NCBI GenBank assembly: GCA_937924335.1
Contig: CALDWW010000004.1
Location: forward strand, 1-64,000
Source: an uncultured Gammaproteobacteria bacterium
Lineage (GTDB): Bacteria; Pseudomonadota; Gammaproteobacteria; Steroidobacterales; XN24
Length of the DNA stretch: 64,000 nt
Direction of reading: 5' to 3'
Positions 1 to 9,800 of this stretch are shown here, one piece after another. The notes beneath the pieces are model-generated. The model worked only from the letters and a program-made list of their open reading frames with translations, did no database searches and was not told the DNA's origin. Each line of letters begins with the position of its first letter. The first letter of the stretch is position 1. Position numbers and translations under genes: made by a program.

Positions 1-1
1 C

Positions 2-790
2 GCCCTGGGCGTCCTGTCACTGCTCGGCTCACGCGTGCCCATAGCGCTCAAGGTCTTCCTCACCGCGGTTGCCATCATCGACGATATCGCCGCTATCCTC
101 ATCATCGCCGTCTTCTATTCCGACGATCTGTCGACCAAGGCGCTGTTGCTTGCCGGCGTGGGATTCGTCGCCATGATGATCATGAATCATCGCGGGGTGA
201 CGAGGATCGCAGCCTATGCGATCCCCGGCACGCTGATGTGGGTATTCATGGTCAAATCCGGCGTCCATGCCACCCTGGCGGGGGTCCTGACGGCATTCTG
301 TATTCCTCTGAGTGCCACGGACGCTCAGGGACACTCTCCGGCCAAGCACCTGGAACACGGCCTGCATCCGTGGGTCGCGTTCGGGATCCTGCCGATCTTC
401 GCCTTCGCCAACGCCGGCGTCTCATTCGGCGGACTGACGTTCTCGGACCTTACAGGGCCCGTCCCGCTTGGCATCATGCTTGGCCTGTTCGTCGGCAAAC
501 AGCTGGGCGTTTTTGTGACCACCTGGCTGACCGTGAAGCTGGGGCTGGCGAAGCTGCCCGAGGGTTGCGGTTGGCTGCATATCTATGGGGCCGCCTTGCT
601 CTGCGGCATCGGCTTCACGATGAGTCTGTTCATTGGCACGCTGGCGTTCGAGCACGGCGAATTCGACTACGGAGCCCAGGTGCGCTTGGGAGTCATCGAG
701 GGGTCGATCCTGTCCGGTATCCTGGGGTATGTCGTCTTGCGCATCGCCACGAGGGAGAAGTCTGGCGGCGCGGCGGTAACGGGATCATGA
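2..790 (+). CDS. nhaA: Na+/H+ antiporter NhaA, 5'-truncated by the window edge
   Basis: Inner-membrane antiporter that exchanges sodium for protons in pH and salt homeostasis. The reading frame is open from base 2, and an internal Met at 35 is not the start. Visible are the paired-aspartate helix IIDDIAAILIIAVFY (the two ion-binding Asp of NhaA, D163/D164 in E. coli), the later conserved helix with AFANAGVSFGG, and the GIGFTMSLFIG helix near the C-terminus. About 262 residues of the usual 390-400 are present, so roughly the N-terminal third lies outside the window. htpX follows about 90 bases downstream in the same direction. Family assignment is secure. Confidence 0.95.
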   Translation, partial: ALGVLSLLGSRVPIALKVFLTAVAIIDDIAAILIIAVFYSDDLSTKALLLAGVGFVAMMIMNHRGVTRIAAYAIPGTLMWVFMVKSGVHATLAGVLTAFCIPLSATDAQGHSPAKHLEHGLHPWVAFGILPIFAFANAGVSFGGLTFSDLTGPVPLGIMLGLFVGKQLGVFVTTWLTVKLGLAKLPEGCGWLHIYGAALLCGIGFTMSLFIGTLAFEHGEFDYGAQVRLGVIEGSILSGILGYVVLRIATREKSGGAAVTGS

Positions 791-793
791 GGA

Positions 794-820
794 CTTGAAG
801 ACCCCGCCATACGACCCAAT
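794..820 (+). promoter_or_regulatory. Candidate sigma-32-like promoter of htpX
   Basis: CTTGAA at 794-799 is followed 15 bases later by CCCAAT at 815-820. This resembles the heat-shock consensus (CTTGAA, 13-17 bases, CCCCAT). It lies 60-90 bases upstream of the htpX start, and HtpX is a stress-induced protease in E. coli. The -10 match is imperfect, so this is a suggestion only. Confidence 0.35.
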
Positions 821-880
821 AAGATATTGCTCGGCTCGGCGGACAGACCGCCGAAGACCAAACATAGGGGAGACATAGGC

Positions 881-1762
881 ATGAAGCGAATCCTGCTTTT
901 CCTGGCGACGAACATCGCCGTGCTGGTGCTTCTCAGCATCGTTCTGAGACTGCTTGGCGTCGATTCCATCCTCGATGAGCAGGGCGTCGGCATCGACACG
1001 AACGCGTTGCTGGTGTTCTCCGCCGTCCTCGGTTTCGGTGGCTCATTGATCTCTCTGGCGATGTCCAAATGGATCGCCAAGCGCAGTACCGGAGCACGGG
1101 TGATCGAACAGCCTGCGAACGATGTTGAAGCCTGGCTCGTGAGCCGGGTCAAGCAGCATGCCCAGCAGGCCGGTATAGATACCCCCGAGGTCGCGATCTA
1201 CGACGCGCCGGAACCCAATGCCTTTGCGACCGGCGCCCGGCGCAATGCCGCTCTCGTTGCCGTCAGCACAGGCCTGATGCGGAACATGCGGCGGGAGGAG
1301 GTGGACGCGGTCCTCGGGCATGAGGTGAGCCACGTAGCCAACGGCGACATGGTGACGCTGACGCTCCTGCAGGGCGTGGTCAATACGTTCGTCGTCTTCC
1401 TGTCGCGCGTCATCGGCGTGGCCGTGGATCGGACTATATTCAAGACCGAGAGGGGTCATGGTCCCGGTTATTTCATTACGGTGATCGTGGCGCAGATCGT
1501 GCTGGGAATTCTGGCCAGCATGATCGTGATGGCATTCTCGCGCTATCGCGAGTTCCGTGCCGACGCCGGCGGTGCGAATCTGGCCGGACGCGCCAACATG
1601 ATCGCCGCGCTGGAACGGCTCGGCCAGGGGGCGCCCAGCGAACTGCCGGACCAGATGAAGGGATTCGGCATCTCCGGGAAGATCGGTGGCGGGTTCGCCA
1701 GGTTCTTCATGTCGCATCCGCCCATCGAGGCACGGATCGCGGCCCTGAAAAGCCAGGGCTGA
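881..1762 (+). CDS. htpX: Membrane-bound zinc metalloprotease HtpX (M48B)
   Basis: Inner-membrane quality-control protease that degrades misfolded membrane proteins. At 293 residues it matches the E. coli length. The start at 881 follows AGGGGAGA and begins [18 protein letters not shown], the usual first helix; the frame extends upstream to 827 but that part is not HtpX-like. The zinc motif HEVSH is at H147-H151, and the third ligand is probably E224 in [12 protein letters not shown]. Four hydrophobic segments are visible (near residues 5-25, 40-60, 165-185 and 200-220). The C-terminal [13 protein letters not shown] is typical. Transcribed alone or after nhaA. Confidence 0.95.
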   Translation: MKRILLFLATNIAVLVLLSIVLRLLGVDSILDEQGVGIDTNALLVFSAVLGFGGSLISLAMSKWIAKRSTGARVIEQPANDVEAWLVSRVKQHAQQAGIDTPEVAIYDAPEPNAFATGARRNAALVAVSTGLMRNMRREEVDAVLGHEVSHVANGDMVTLTLLQGVVNTFVVFLSRVIGVAVDRTIFKTERGHGPGYFITVIVAQIVLGILASMIVMAFSRYREFRADAGGANLAGRANMIAALERLGQGAPSELPDQMKGFGISGKIGGGFARFFMSHPPIEARIAALKSQG

Positions 1763-1862
1763 CGCCCGAGACGCTGCAATACGAACGTCATATTCGGTCG
1801 CTAAGCTCCGTAACCAGCCCCGGGAGCGAGTCATCGCGCCCAGGGTTTGCTATGGATTCACT

Positions 1863-2399
1863 GTGTCACGAGATCGCAATGTGAATACGTTCCGTGCGGC
1901 TATTGGTCTGCTGGCGTTGTGCGCTGTCCCGGTCATGGCCGCCCCCTTGACTGTGGTCGGGTTCAATATCGATTCCGGCGGCGCTTCGGACCACGTGATT
2001 TCGCTGCAGCTCAAGGAGTCGGTCGGCGTAGACCTGTGGGGCCTGGCGACGTCTGGGACTCCGGTGACTGGTTACGGCGGCTTCGGGAAAGGGCTCAGTC
2101 CGGCGAAGGTAGCGACTTCGGTCAGGTGCTCGGTGAGACTGGCGGTGATTCGAGGCTGCTGGTCCTCTACCGTCAGCCCCACGCCGCCACCGGCCGGGCA
2201 AGCGGCGCCTGAGGGCATGCCGTCCGCGGGGAGTATCTATCGCGTGCCGCAGACGGATGCCGTCGATTCCCGTCCGGGCGCTTCCGGCGAGAGTGCGACC
2301 GTGGGCGATGATCGCAGCAAGGAGCAGATGCTTCGGCGCCAGGAGGCCCTGGAGGAAGAAGTGTGCGAGCTCAGGAAGGCATTACAGGAAGAAGAGTAG
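1863..2399 (+). pseudogene. Decayed endonuclease/exonuclease/phosphatase-family gene
   Basis: The first frame gives a signal-peptide-like start (VNTFRAAIGLLALCAVPVMA) and then VVGFNIDSGGASDHVI and VGVDLWGLA, which look like the opening of an EEP-superfamily protein. The similarity then jumps to another frame near 2045-2050, reading DVWDSGDWLRRLRE and GSDFGQVLGETGGDSRLLVL, and stops at about 2212. The first frame continues to 2399 with a charged helical tail (EEEVCELRKALQEEE). The simplest reading is a one-base frameshift plus loss of the catalytic centre of an originally ~300-residue exported protein. A short expressed protein of 178 residues in the first frame cannot be excluded. Confidence 0.6.
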
Positions 2400-2403
2400 A
2401 CCG

Positions 2404-3627
2404 TCAGTCGCCGGGGATAACGACCCTGGCCGTGCGGATCGTTGATGGCGGACCCACGTCCGTCCAGGCGAAGATCAGCGAGTCGTTCGCTACGACCATC
2501 TGGGGGAATCCTGACGACCTGGAATCGCTGGTCCCTGCGAGCGTCATGCTACGGCCCAGTCTGCCGGACCGTGCGACTCGCCGATAGCGGATCTCGCCGC
2601 CGTCGGCCGAGCCGGCCAGCCAGCTGACCACGGCGCTGCCGTCTTCGAGAAGAGCCAGATCCGTCCTGCCGAGAGGCCGATCCCTGGAAATCTCCACCGG
2701 TTCGGAGAATGTGTCGCCCGCATCCTCCGAGAATGCGGCGCGGATCACCGGACCTCCGCTGTCGGTGAACCAGGCCACCACGACACGCGATCCGGCGGCT
2801 TCAACCGCCGGGCCGTTGACTGGGCAGGCCGCGATACGCCAGTCGTCGCGGGCCACGCGGCGGGGAGCTGTCCACTCACCGTCCCGGTAGCTGACGATAT
2901 AAATATCCCGGATCTCGTCTTCCGTCCTGTCCCGGTAGACGACCACCGGACCTGTCTCGGTCACGGTGGCGTCCGTCTGACAGCAATCGCAGGTCAGGCC
3001 GTCGATCTCAATGCCCGCGCTGACCCGGGCGTCATAAGAGATCCGTGCGGCGCGCAGGGTCATGCCGCCATGACCGTGCCCGGATGCATCGGCGGTATTC
3101 GCTTCCGTGTTTCGACCGTCAAGCCAGACGGCTCCGAAGTCTGCGCCGAGATCAAACAGGCTGACGAATCCGTGTTCGGTCGGCGTCCCGTCATCATGGG
3201 GAGAGAAGCTCTGACCCCAGCTGTCGCCGCCGTCGTTGCTGGCAGCCATGACCACATCGTAGGCGTAGGGTGCAGACGCGCTTTTCACCAGCCAGTGCGC
3301 AAGCATGCGGCCATTCGCGGCGACGATGACAGACGGGAAGTCGGCCCAGTTGACGAACCATCCTTCGCCTTCGGCGATGGTCCGCGACCCGCTCCAGTGG
3401 TCCTTGTCATAACGGGCGAATCGCAGCCTGCTCAGGCTGTCATGTGGCGACTCCACCCAACTCATCCACACGGAGTCATCCGGTCCGCTCGTGAGTCGCG
3501 GCAGGCTGCTTCCCTGCGCAGCGGGTGACTGGATTTCTTGTAGCGTGCCTGTTGCGGGCGGGTCTTCGGTAGAGCACGCAGCGAGGCAAACGATGCAGGC
3601 AAGAGCCGTTTTCACGCGCAGATTCAT
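2404..3627 (-). CDS. Sialidase-like (BNR-repeat) lipoprotein
   Basis: Exported lipoprotein of 407 residues. The start at 3627 gives a clean signal peptide ending in the lipobox LAAC, with the Cys near residue 18; the frame runs upstream to 3678 but that would spoil the signal. The body shows repeated Asp-box-like turns (SNDGGDSWG, SEDAGDTFSEP) and short beta repeats typical of six-bladed sialidase/BNR propellers. A CDCC cluster (GLTCDCCQTDA) sits mid-protein. No sialidase arginine triad could be confirmed, so enzymatic activity is not claimed. It is divergent from the copper efflux operon, and its closeness suggests a metal-related periplasmic role, which is inference. Confidence 0.7.
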   Translation of the reverse strand: MNLRVKTALACIVCLAACSTEDPPATGTLQEIQSPAAQGSSLPRLTSGPDDSVWMSWVESPHDSLSRLRFARYDKDHWSGSRTIAEGEGWFVNWADFPSVIVAANGRMLAHWLVKSASAPYAYDVVMAASNDGGDSWGQSFSPHDDGTPTEHGFVSLFDLGADFGAVWLDGRNTEANTADASGHGHGGMTLRAARISYDARVSAGIEIDGLTCDCCQTDATVTETGPVVVYRDRTEDEIRDIYIVSYRDGEWTAPRRVARDDWRIAACPVNGPAVEAAGSRVVVAWFTDSGGPVIRAAFSEDAGDTFSEPVEISRDRPLGRTDLALLEDGSAVVSWLAGSADGGEIRYRRVARSGRLGRSMTLAGTSDSRSSGFPQMVVANDSLIFAWTDVGPPSTIRTARVVIPGD

Positions 3628-3707
3628 GAAGTCATGGTAGCAAGCCGGCGTGGGGCGCGTGACGTGAGTCATTGTCAAGCGCCCGTCCTTCGCGGTAGCC
3701 TTTTCGT

Positions 3708-4142
3708 GTGAGCAACTTGCTGACCCACAATGGAACTCTGTTGCACCGACTGCGCCGTATCGGCAGGCGCGGCGCGACTGCGGTGGTGATCCTGTTCACT
3801 GCCGTGTGGATCAACATGGCGCTTCAACCGTGCCTGATGGCCGCCGAGCCCTTGCTGCCAGGCCAGCATCAGGACGCCGGATGTCCTCATTGCCCGCAGG
3901 CCCAGGACGCCCATTGTGGCGATGAGACCGCGGGCGCATGCGCCTACATTGATGGATTTGACTTCGACGGCCGGTCTGCGCAGCTTGCGGATCTCCAGGG
4001 AGACATGCTGGCCCTGCTGGCGGGTGCTGTAGAACTTCCCAGAGCCGACCCGCCAGCCTGGATCGGTCCACCCTCCGCCTGCTTGCGGCCCGGACACACG
4101 GGCCCGCCGTTGTTCGTAAGGAACTGCGCCTTTCTGAAATAG
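3708..4142 (+). CDS. Small Cys/His-containing protein at the head of the copper efflux operon
   Basis: Hypothetical protein of 144 residues starting GTG at 3708. One hydrophobic segment (TAVVILFTAVWINMAL) lies near residues 24-40. It is followed by a cysteine/histidine-rich stretch, CPHCPQAQDAHCGDE, and a further Cys, which could bind metal. The C-terminus PPLFVRNCAFLK resembles small proteins I recall in front of cusCBA-type operons. It is 52 bases upstream of cusC in the same direction, so probably the first gene of that operon. Function is unknown; a periplasmic copper-binding or sensing role is inference. Confidence 0.65.
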   Translation: MSNLLTHNGTLLHRLRRIGRRGATAVVILFTAVWINMALQPCLMAAEPLLPGQHQDAGCPHCPQAQDAHCGDETAGACAYIDGFDFDGRSAQLADLQGDMLALLAGAVELPRADPPAWIGPPSACLRPGHTGPPLFVRNCAFLK

Positions 4143-4194
4143 ACACCCCTTCCCACCGATCCCCGGATAACGGATTTCGCGGAAGGAGTGTCCC

Positions 4195-5463
4195 ATGCAA
4201 TTCTCATCTACCGGCGCGTTGCGCCTTGTCATCATTGCCATCCTGGTCATCTGCACGCCCGGCCTGGCGGCCGCAGCTGCGTTGACCCTGGAAGAGGCCG
4301 AGTCTCTGGCGGTCGCGAGAGACGCCGGTGTCGCCGGCATCGAAGAGCGCAGTGCCGCTTTAAGCGAGGCGGCCGTCGCGGACCAGCAGCTACCGGACCC
4401 CGAACTGCGTTTTGGCGCGGTCAATCTGCCCGTAGACAGTTTCTCTCTCGACGACCAGAACATGACGCAGATCCTCGTCGGGCTGCGCCAGCGCATCCCG
4501 CGCGGCAAGACGCGCAGCTTGCGTCGTGAACGGACGGAGTCCATGGCCGCGGCCGAGTTCGCCATGGCTGAGGACCGCCGCCGCGAAGTGGTCCGCGCGG
4601 TGAGGAACACCTGGATCGAGCGTGCCTTCGTCACCAGAGCGATCGCTATCGTGGAGCGCCAGCAGTCATGGTTCCACCAGCTGGAGGATGCGGCCACAGC
4701 AGCCTACGCGTCCGGCGGAAGGCGCCAGCATGAGCTGTTCCGCATCGCCATGGAGCGGGAACTCCTGGAGGAGGACAAGGAGCGGCTCCGTCAGTTGGGC
4801 AGGTCCTGGGACGCGGAGCTTGAGCGGTGGCTTGGACCACAAGCCGGCCCCGCAGACCCGTCTGATATCCCGGAGCTGCCGTCGCCGCCGCCCAGGCAGG
4901 TGGCTGCAGCAACGCTCGCCGGCCATCCTGTGCTCACGGCTCAGGCGCGACGGGCGGAGGCCGGCAAGTTCGGCGTAGACCTCGCCAGGCAACAATCGCG
5001 CCCCAACTGGGCCATTGACGTGTCATACGGGTTCCGCCAGGGCGAGGACCGCGCGGGAGATGATCGGCCGGACTTCTTTTCCGCGATGCTGAGTTTCGAC
5101 ATGCCCATATTTCCCAAGAATCGGCAGGACAGAAGAGTGTCCGCCGCGATGGCGACTGAACTGGAGATGAAGAGCCTGCTCAAAGACCGGCAAAGGGTCC
5201 TCCGGCGTTCCTTCGAGTCGGCCTGGGCCGATGAAAATGTGCTGGAGCAGCGCGTCGAGCTGTTCGAGAACCGTGTACTGCCTTCCGCACTGGCCAATGT
5301 GGAAGCGACACGCCAGGCATATCGCAACGATGTTGTTCTGTTTGACGAGCTCGTCAGGTCGGAGAAGTCTCTGCTCGACACCCGCATGCGTCTGTTGAGG
5401 CTGCGTGCGGATCACGCGCTCTCCACTGCGGAGCTGCTCTATCTGACGGGAGAATCACGATGA
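4195..5463 (+). CDS. cusC: Outer-membrane efflux channel, CusC/TolC family
   Basis: Outer-membrane component of a tripartite heavy-metal RND efflux pump. The 422-residue protein has a signal peptide (IIAILVICTPGLAAAAA) followed by LTLEEAESLAVARDAG, the usual start of a TolC-like repeat, and long amphipathic helices in two repeats. The start at 4195 is preceded by GGAAGGAG at a good distance. The stop overlaps the ATG of cusB (ATGA at 5460-5463), which indicates translational coupling. The symbol rests on the operon context and on the copper-type CusA downstream. Confidence 0.85.
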   Translation: MQFSSTGALRLVIIAILVICTPGLAAAAALTLEEAESLAVARDAGVAGIEERSAALSEAAVADQQLPDPELRFGAVNLPVDSFSLDDQNMTQILVGLRQRIPRGKTRSLRRERTESMAAAEFAMAEDRRREVVRAVRNTWIERAFVTRAIAIVERQQSWFHQLEDAATAAYASGGRRQHELFRIAMERELLEEDKERLRQLGRSWDAELERWLGPQAGPADPSDIPELPSPPPRQVAAATLAGHPVLTAQARRAEAGKFGVDLARQQSRPNWAIDVSYGFRQGEDRAGDDRPDFFSAMLSFDMPIFPKNRQDRRVSAAMATELEMKSLLKDRQRVLRRSFESAWADENVLEQRVELFENRVLPSALANVEATRQAYRNDVVLFDELVRSEKSLLDTRMRLLRLRADHALSTAELLYLTGESR

Positions 5464-6818
5464 ACCGTCCACTCCAGAGCTTACTGCCCGCCTTAGTCGC
5501 CATGCTGGTCGCCTGCGGGCCCTCGGATCCGCCGGCTGGAGAAACCGCAAGGGACCACGCCCTGGCGCATGCCCAACCCGGCTACGTGTGCCCCATGCAC
5601 CCGCAGATGACCAGCGACGAACCGGGGAGCTGCCCCGTCTGCGGCATGGACCTCGTCAAGCGAAAATCGGAGACGACCGAAGGCGACGTGCAACGGGTGC
5701 TGTCCTACCGTCACCCGCACAAGCCGAATGTCACCTCGGATGTCCCCATGAAAGATGAGATGGGGATGGACTATGTGCCGGTCTATGCCGGACCCGCGGC
5801 CAGCGGCGAGGGAATCCTGGTCAGCGCCGAGGTCCGCAACAATCTCGGCGTGCGGGTCGCGGAGGTCAGCCGGGGTCTGCTGCCGCGGACAATCCGTGCC
5901 GTGGGCCAGGTCTCTTACGACGAGGGCCGAGTCCAGCACGTCCACGCCCGGGCCGAGGGCTGGGTCGAACGCTTGTTCGTCAGTTCCGTCGGCGATCGGG
6001 TCAATCGTGGGGATCCGTTACTCGAGCTCTACTCCCCGCGGCTCGTGACAGCGCAGGAGGAATATCTGCAGGCTCTGCGCATGGGTGGCGAGGCGCTGAT
6101 CCGTGCGTCGGAAACCCGTTTGCGGGCCTTGGGAATCAGCGACGAAGAGATCAGACGCGTGCGGGAAGCAGGCCAGGTAGACGGCCGTATCCTCTACCGT
6201 GCTCCCAGTGCTGGTGTCGTGACCCGGCTGGGGATTCGGGACGGGATGTTCGTCAAGCCGGATACCGACATGGTCGTGCTGGCGGACCTCGGTCAGGTCT
6301 GGATCGAGGCGGACGTGTTGGCACGGCAGTCAGCCTGGCTCGCTCGCGGCCTCTCCGCATCGGTCAAGCTCGATCAGCTCCCGGGTCGCGATCTCACCGG
6401 TGAACTCACTTATGTCTACCCGGAGGCTGATCCCAGGACGCGGGCTGTCAGAGTGCGCCTCGCGTTCGACAACCCGGGAGAAGCGCTCAAGCCGAACAGC
6501 TTTGCCACCGTGACGATCTCCGAGCCTGATCCGGTTCCGATGCTGATCGTGCCCCTGGAAGCCCTCATCAGAACGAGTGAGCAAACCAGGGTTATCGTTG
6601 AAATCGCGCCGAACCGCTTCGCGCCACGTCTGATCGACGTGGCTTACGAGAGCGGTGACATGGGCGCGATCGCGGCAGGCTTGGCTGCCGGCGAGCGGGT
6701 CGTGGTCTCCGGTCAGTTCATGCTCGACTCGGAAGCCAACCTTCGTGGCGAACTAGAGCGCATCAGCGGGCCGCCGGTTGAACAATCCGGCGGCGCAAGC
6801 GCGCAACACGAACACTGA
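5460..6818 (+). CDS. cusB: Periplasmic adaptor of the Cu/Ag efflux pump, CusB family
   Basis: Membrane-fusion protein linking the RND pump to the outer-membrane channel and handing over metal. Residues 1-20 form a lipoprotein-type signal (MLVACG). A heavy-metal-binding domain follows near residues 42-67 (YVCPMHPQMTSDEPG with CPVCGMDL). A second degenerate copy (YRHPHKPN ... DEMGMDYVPVY) covers about residues 80-108. The barrel-sandwich and beta-barrel domains occupy the rest (452 residues). It overlaps cusC by four bases and lies just before cusA. The C-terminus is His-containing (AQHEH). Confidence 0.9.
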   Translation: MNRPLQSLLPALVAMLVACGPSDPPAGETARDHALAHAQPGYVCPMHPQMTSDEPGSCPVCGMDLVKRKSETTEGDVQRVLSYRHPHKPNVTSDVPMKDEMGMDYVPVYAGPAASGEGILVSAEVRNNLGVRVAEVSRGLLPRTIRAVGQVSYDEGRVQHVHARAEGWVERLFVSSVGDRVNRGDPLLELYSPRLVTAQEEYLQALRMGGEALIRASETRLRALGISDEEIRRVREAGQVDGRILYRAPSAGVVTRLGIRDGMFVKPDTDMVVLADLGQVWIEADVLARQSAWLARGLSASVKLDQLPGRDLTGELTYVYPEADPRTRAVRVRLAFDNPGEALKPNSFATVTISEPDPVPMLIVPLEALIRTSEQTRVIVEIAPNRFAPRLIDVAYESGDMGAIAAGLAAGERVVVSGQFMLDSEANLRGELERISGPPVEQSGGASAQHEH

Positions 6819-6828
6819 GGTTGCCGTC

Positions 6829-9800
6829 ATGATCAACTCCGTTATCCGCTGGTCCGTAGCCAATCGCACAGTGGTAATCATGCTGGCGGCGATCCTGGCA
6901 GCCTGGGGCATCTACGCACTCAAGAAGACGCCTGTCGACGCCATCCCGGACCTGTCTGACGTGCAGGTCATCATCCGCACCAGTTTCCCCGGCCAGGCGC
7001 CACGCGTGGTCGAGGATCAGGTGACCTATCCGCTGGCCACGTCGATGCTGGCGGTGCCGGGCGCGGTGACCGTCAGGGGCTACTCCTTCTTCGGAGACTC
7101 CTATGTGTACATCCTGTTCGAGGATGGCACTGACATCTACTGGGCTCGTTCCCGTGTGCTCGAGTACCTGAGTCAGGCCGCGACGGCGCTGCCCGCGGGC
7201 GTCAAACCGGCGCTGGGTCCGGATGCGACCGGCGTAGGCTGGGTTTTCCAGTACGCGCTCATCGATCGCAGCGGCCGTCACGACGTGGCGGAGCTACGCA
7301 GCCTGCAGGACTGGTTCCTCAAGTACGAGCTGCAATCCTTGCCGGGAGTCTCGGAAGTCGCTTCGGTGGGCGGCATGGTCCGTCAATACGAGATTCTGCT
7401 CGATCCGGAGCGCCTGCGTGCATGGGGTATCAGCCTGTTGCAGGTCCGCCAGGCAGTCGCCAGCGGCAATCAGGAAGTCGGTGGCTCGGTCATAGAGCTG
7501 GGGGAGGCGGAGTACATGGTTCGGGCGACGGGGTATGTGGATAGCCTCGACAAGCTCCGCAACCTGCCGCTAAACGTGACCGCCGGAGGCGTCCCCGTCT
7601 TGCTGGGAGACGTGGCCGACGTACGTTTCGGGCCTGCGCCGCGGCGTGGCGTGGCTGACCTGAACGGCGAGGGCGAGGCGGTCGGGGGCATCGTGGTGAT
7701 GCGTTGGGGAGAGAATGCCACCGACGTCATCGATGCTGTCCGCAACCGGCTCGATGAGCTGGCGTCGGGACTGCCGGAGGGAGTCGAGATTGTCACGGTC
7801 TACGATCGTTCTGCGCTGATCGAGCGCGCCCAGGACAGTCTGCGCGGCAAGCTTGTTGAGGAGTTGTTTCTGGTGGCGTTGGTCTGCGCACTGTTCCTGT
7901 TCCACTTCCGCTCCACCCTGGTGGCGGTCATCAGCCTGCCGCTCGGCGTCCTCGTGGCATTCATCGCCATGCACCAGCTGGGTATCAACGCCAACATCAT
8001 GTCTCTCGGTGGCATCGCGATCGCTATCGGCGTGATGGTGGACGCAGCGATCGTAATGGTCGAGAACCTGCACAAGCACATGCAGGAAGCCGATGACCGG
8101 ACGCACTGGCAGCGAGTCTACGACGCGGCGTCGGAGGTCGGCCCGGCCATCTTCTTTTCGTTGCTGGTGATCACCGTGAGCTTCCTTCCTGTGTTCGCAC
8201 TGCAGGCCCAGGAAGGCCGCCTGTTCTCACCGCTGGCCTACACAAAGACATTCGCCATGGCTGGCGCGGCACTGCTGGCGATCACGCTGGTACCTGTCCT
8301 GATGGGGTATTTTGTGCGCGGCAGGATCCGGCCGGAGAATGCCAATCCACTCAACCGCTTCTTCAGGTTCCTGTATCGCCCGGTTCTCGCGATATCGCTG
8401 AGATTCCCGAAGACGGTGATTGTCGGGGCGCTGTTATTGGTTGTGGCCACCCTCTGGCCTGCTTCCCGTCTGGGGACCGAGTTCATGCCGAATCTCGACG
8501 AGGGCGATCTGATGTACATGCCGACTACCTTGCCGGGCATCTCGGTCGGTGAAGCCCGTCAGCTGCTGCAACAGACCGACCGTCTGATCGCCACCGTCCC
8601 GGAGGTTCAAAGCGTCTTCGGGAAAGTGGGCAGAGCTGATACGGCCACCGATCCCGCGCCACTGACCATGATCGAAAGTGTCATCCAGTTACGCCCGAGG
8701 GAGGAGTGGCGGGCAGGCATGACGCTGGATGCCTTGAAAGAGGAGCTGGACGAAAGGGTTCGATTCCCCGGGCTCGCCAATGCGTGGGTCATGCCCATCA
8801 AGACCCGTATCGATATGCTGGCGACCGGTATCCGGACGCCGCTTGGCATAAAGATTTCAGGCGCGGATCTGGGCGTTATCCAGGAGATCGGGACCGAGAT
8901 CGAGAAGCTGGTCCTTGCGGTCCCTGGTACACGGTCGGCGTATGCAGAGCGCGTGCTCGGCGGGAGATACGTCGTCGTGGATATCGACCGCATCGCCGCC
9001 GCACGATTCGGACTCAACGTCGATGATATTCAGAGGGTCATCGCCCTGGCCGTAGGCGGGATGGCCATCAGCGAGTCGGTGGAGGGCCTGGAGCGCTACC
9101 CGATCCGGCTCAGGTTCTACAGCGACTGGCGAGACAGCCCGGAGAAGCTGCGTAATCTTCCACTGAGCACGCCGACGGGTGCCTGGATAGGGTTGGGTGA
9201 CGTGGCGGAGGTCCGGGTCGAAAAGGGTCCGGCGATGATCCGCAGCGAGAATGCCCGTCCGGCAGGATGGATCTTCGTGGACGTGGCCGGCCCGGATCTG
9301 GGCGGGTACGTCGAGGAAGTCCGGCGCAGGGTGAGCGAAGAGATTCAGTTGCCCGCCGGCTATTCACTGGATTGGTCCGGGCAATATGAGTACCTGCAGC
9401 GGGCCAAGGCCCGCTTCCGGGTGTTGGTGCCCGTCACGATCGCTGTCATCGTCCTGCTGTTGTACCTCCAACTGCGAAGTTTCGCGGAAGTATTGATCGT
9501 CCTCGGCACCCTGCCAATGTCTATCGTCGGCGGCGTCTGGCTGCTTTATCTGCTCGATTTTCAGGTCTCGGTGGCCGTGGCCGTCGGATTCATCGCCCTG
9601 GCCGGTATGGCCGTGGAGATCGGTGTCGTCATGCTCGTCTATCTCAGACAGGCGCTGAAGGCGGCCCGGGAGCGTGGTGAACTGACCACGGAAGCTGTGG
9701 AAAAGGCGGTCAGGGACGGGGCGCTACTGAGACTCAGACCGGTGCTGATGACGGTGACAGCGACCCTTGTAGGCCTTCTTCCGGTGATGCTCGGGACAGG

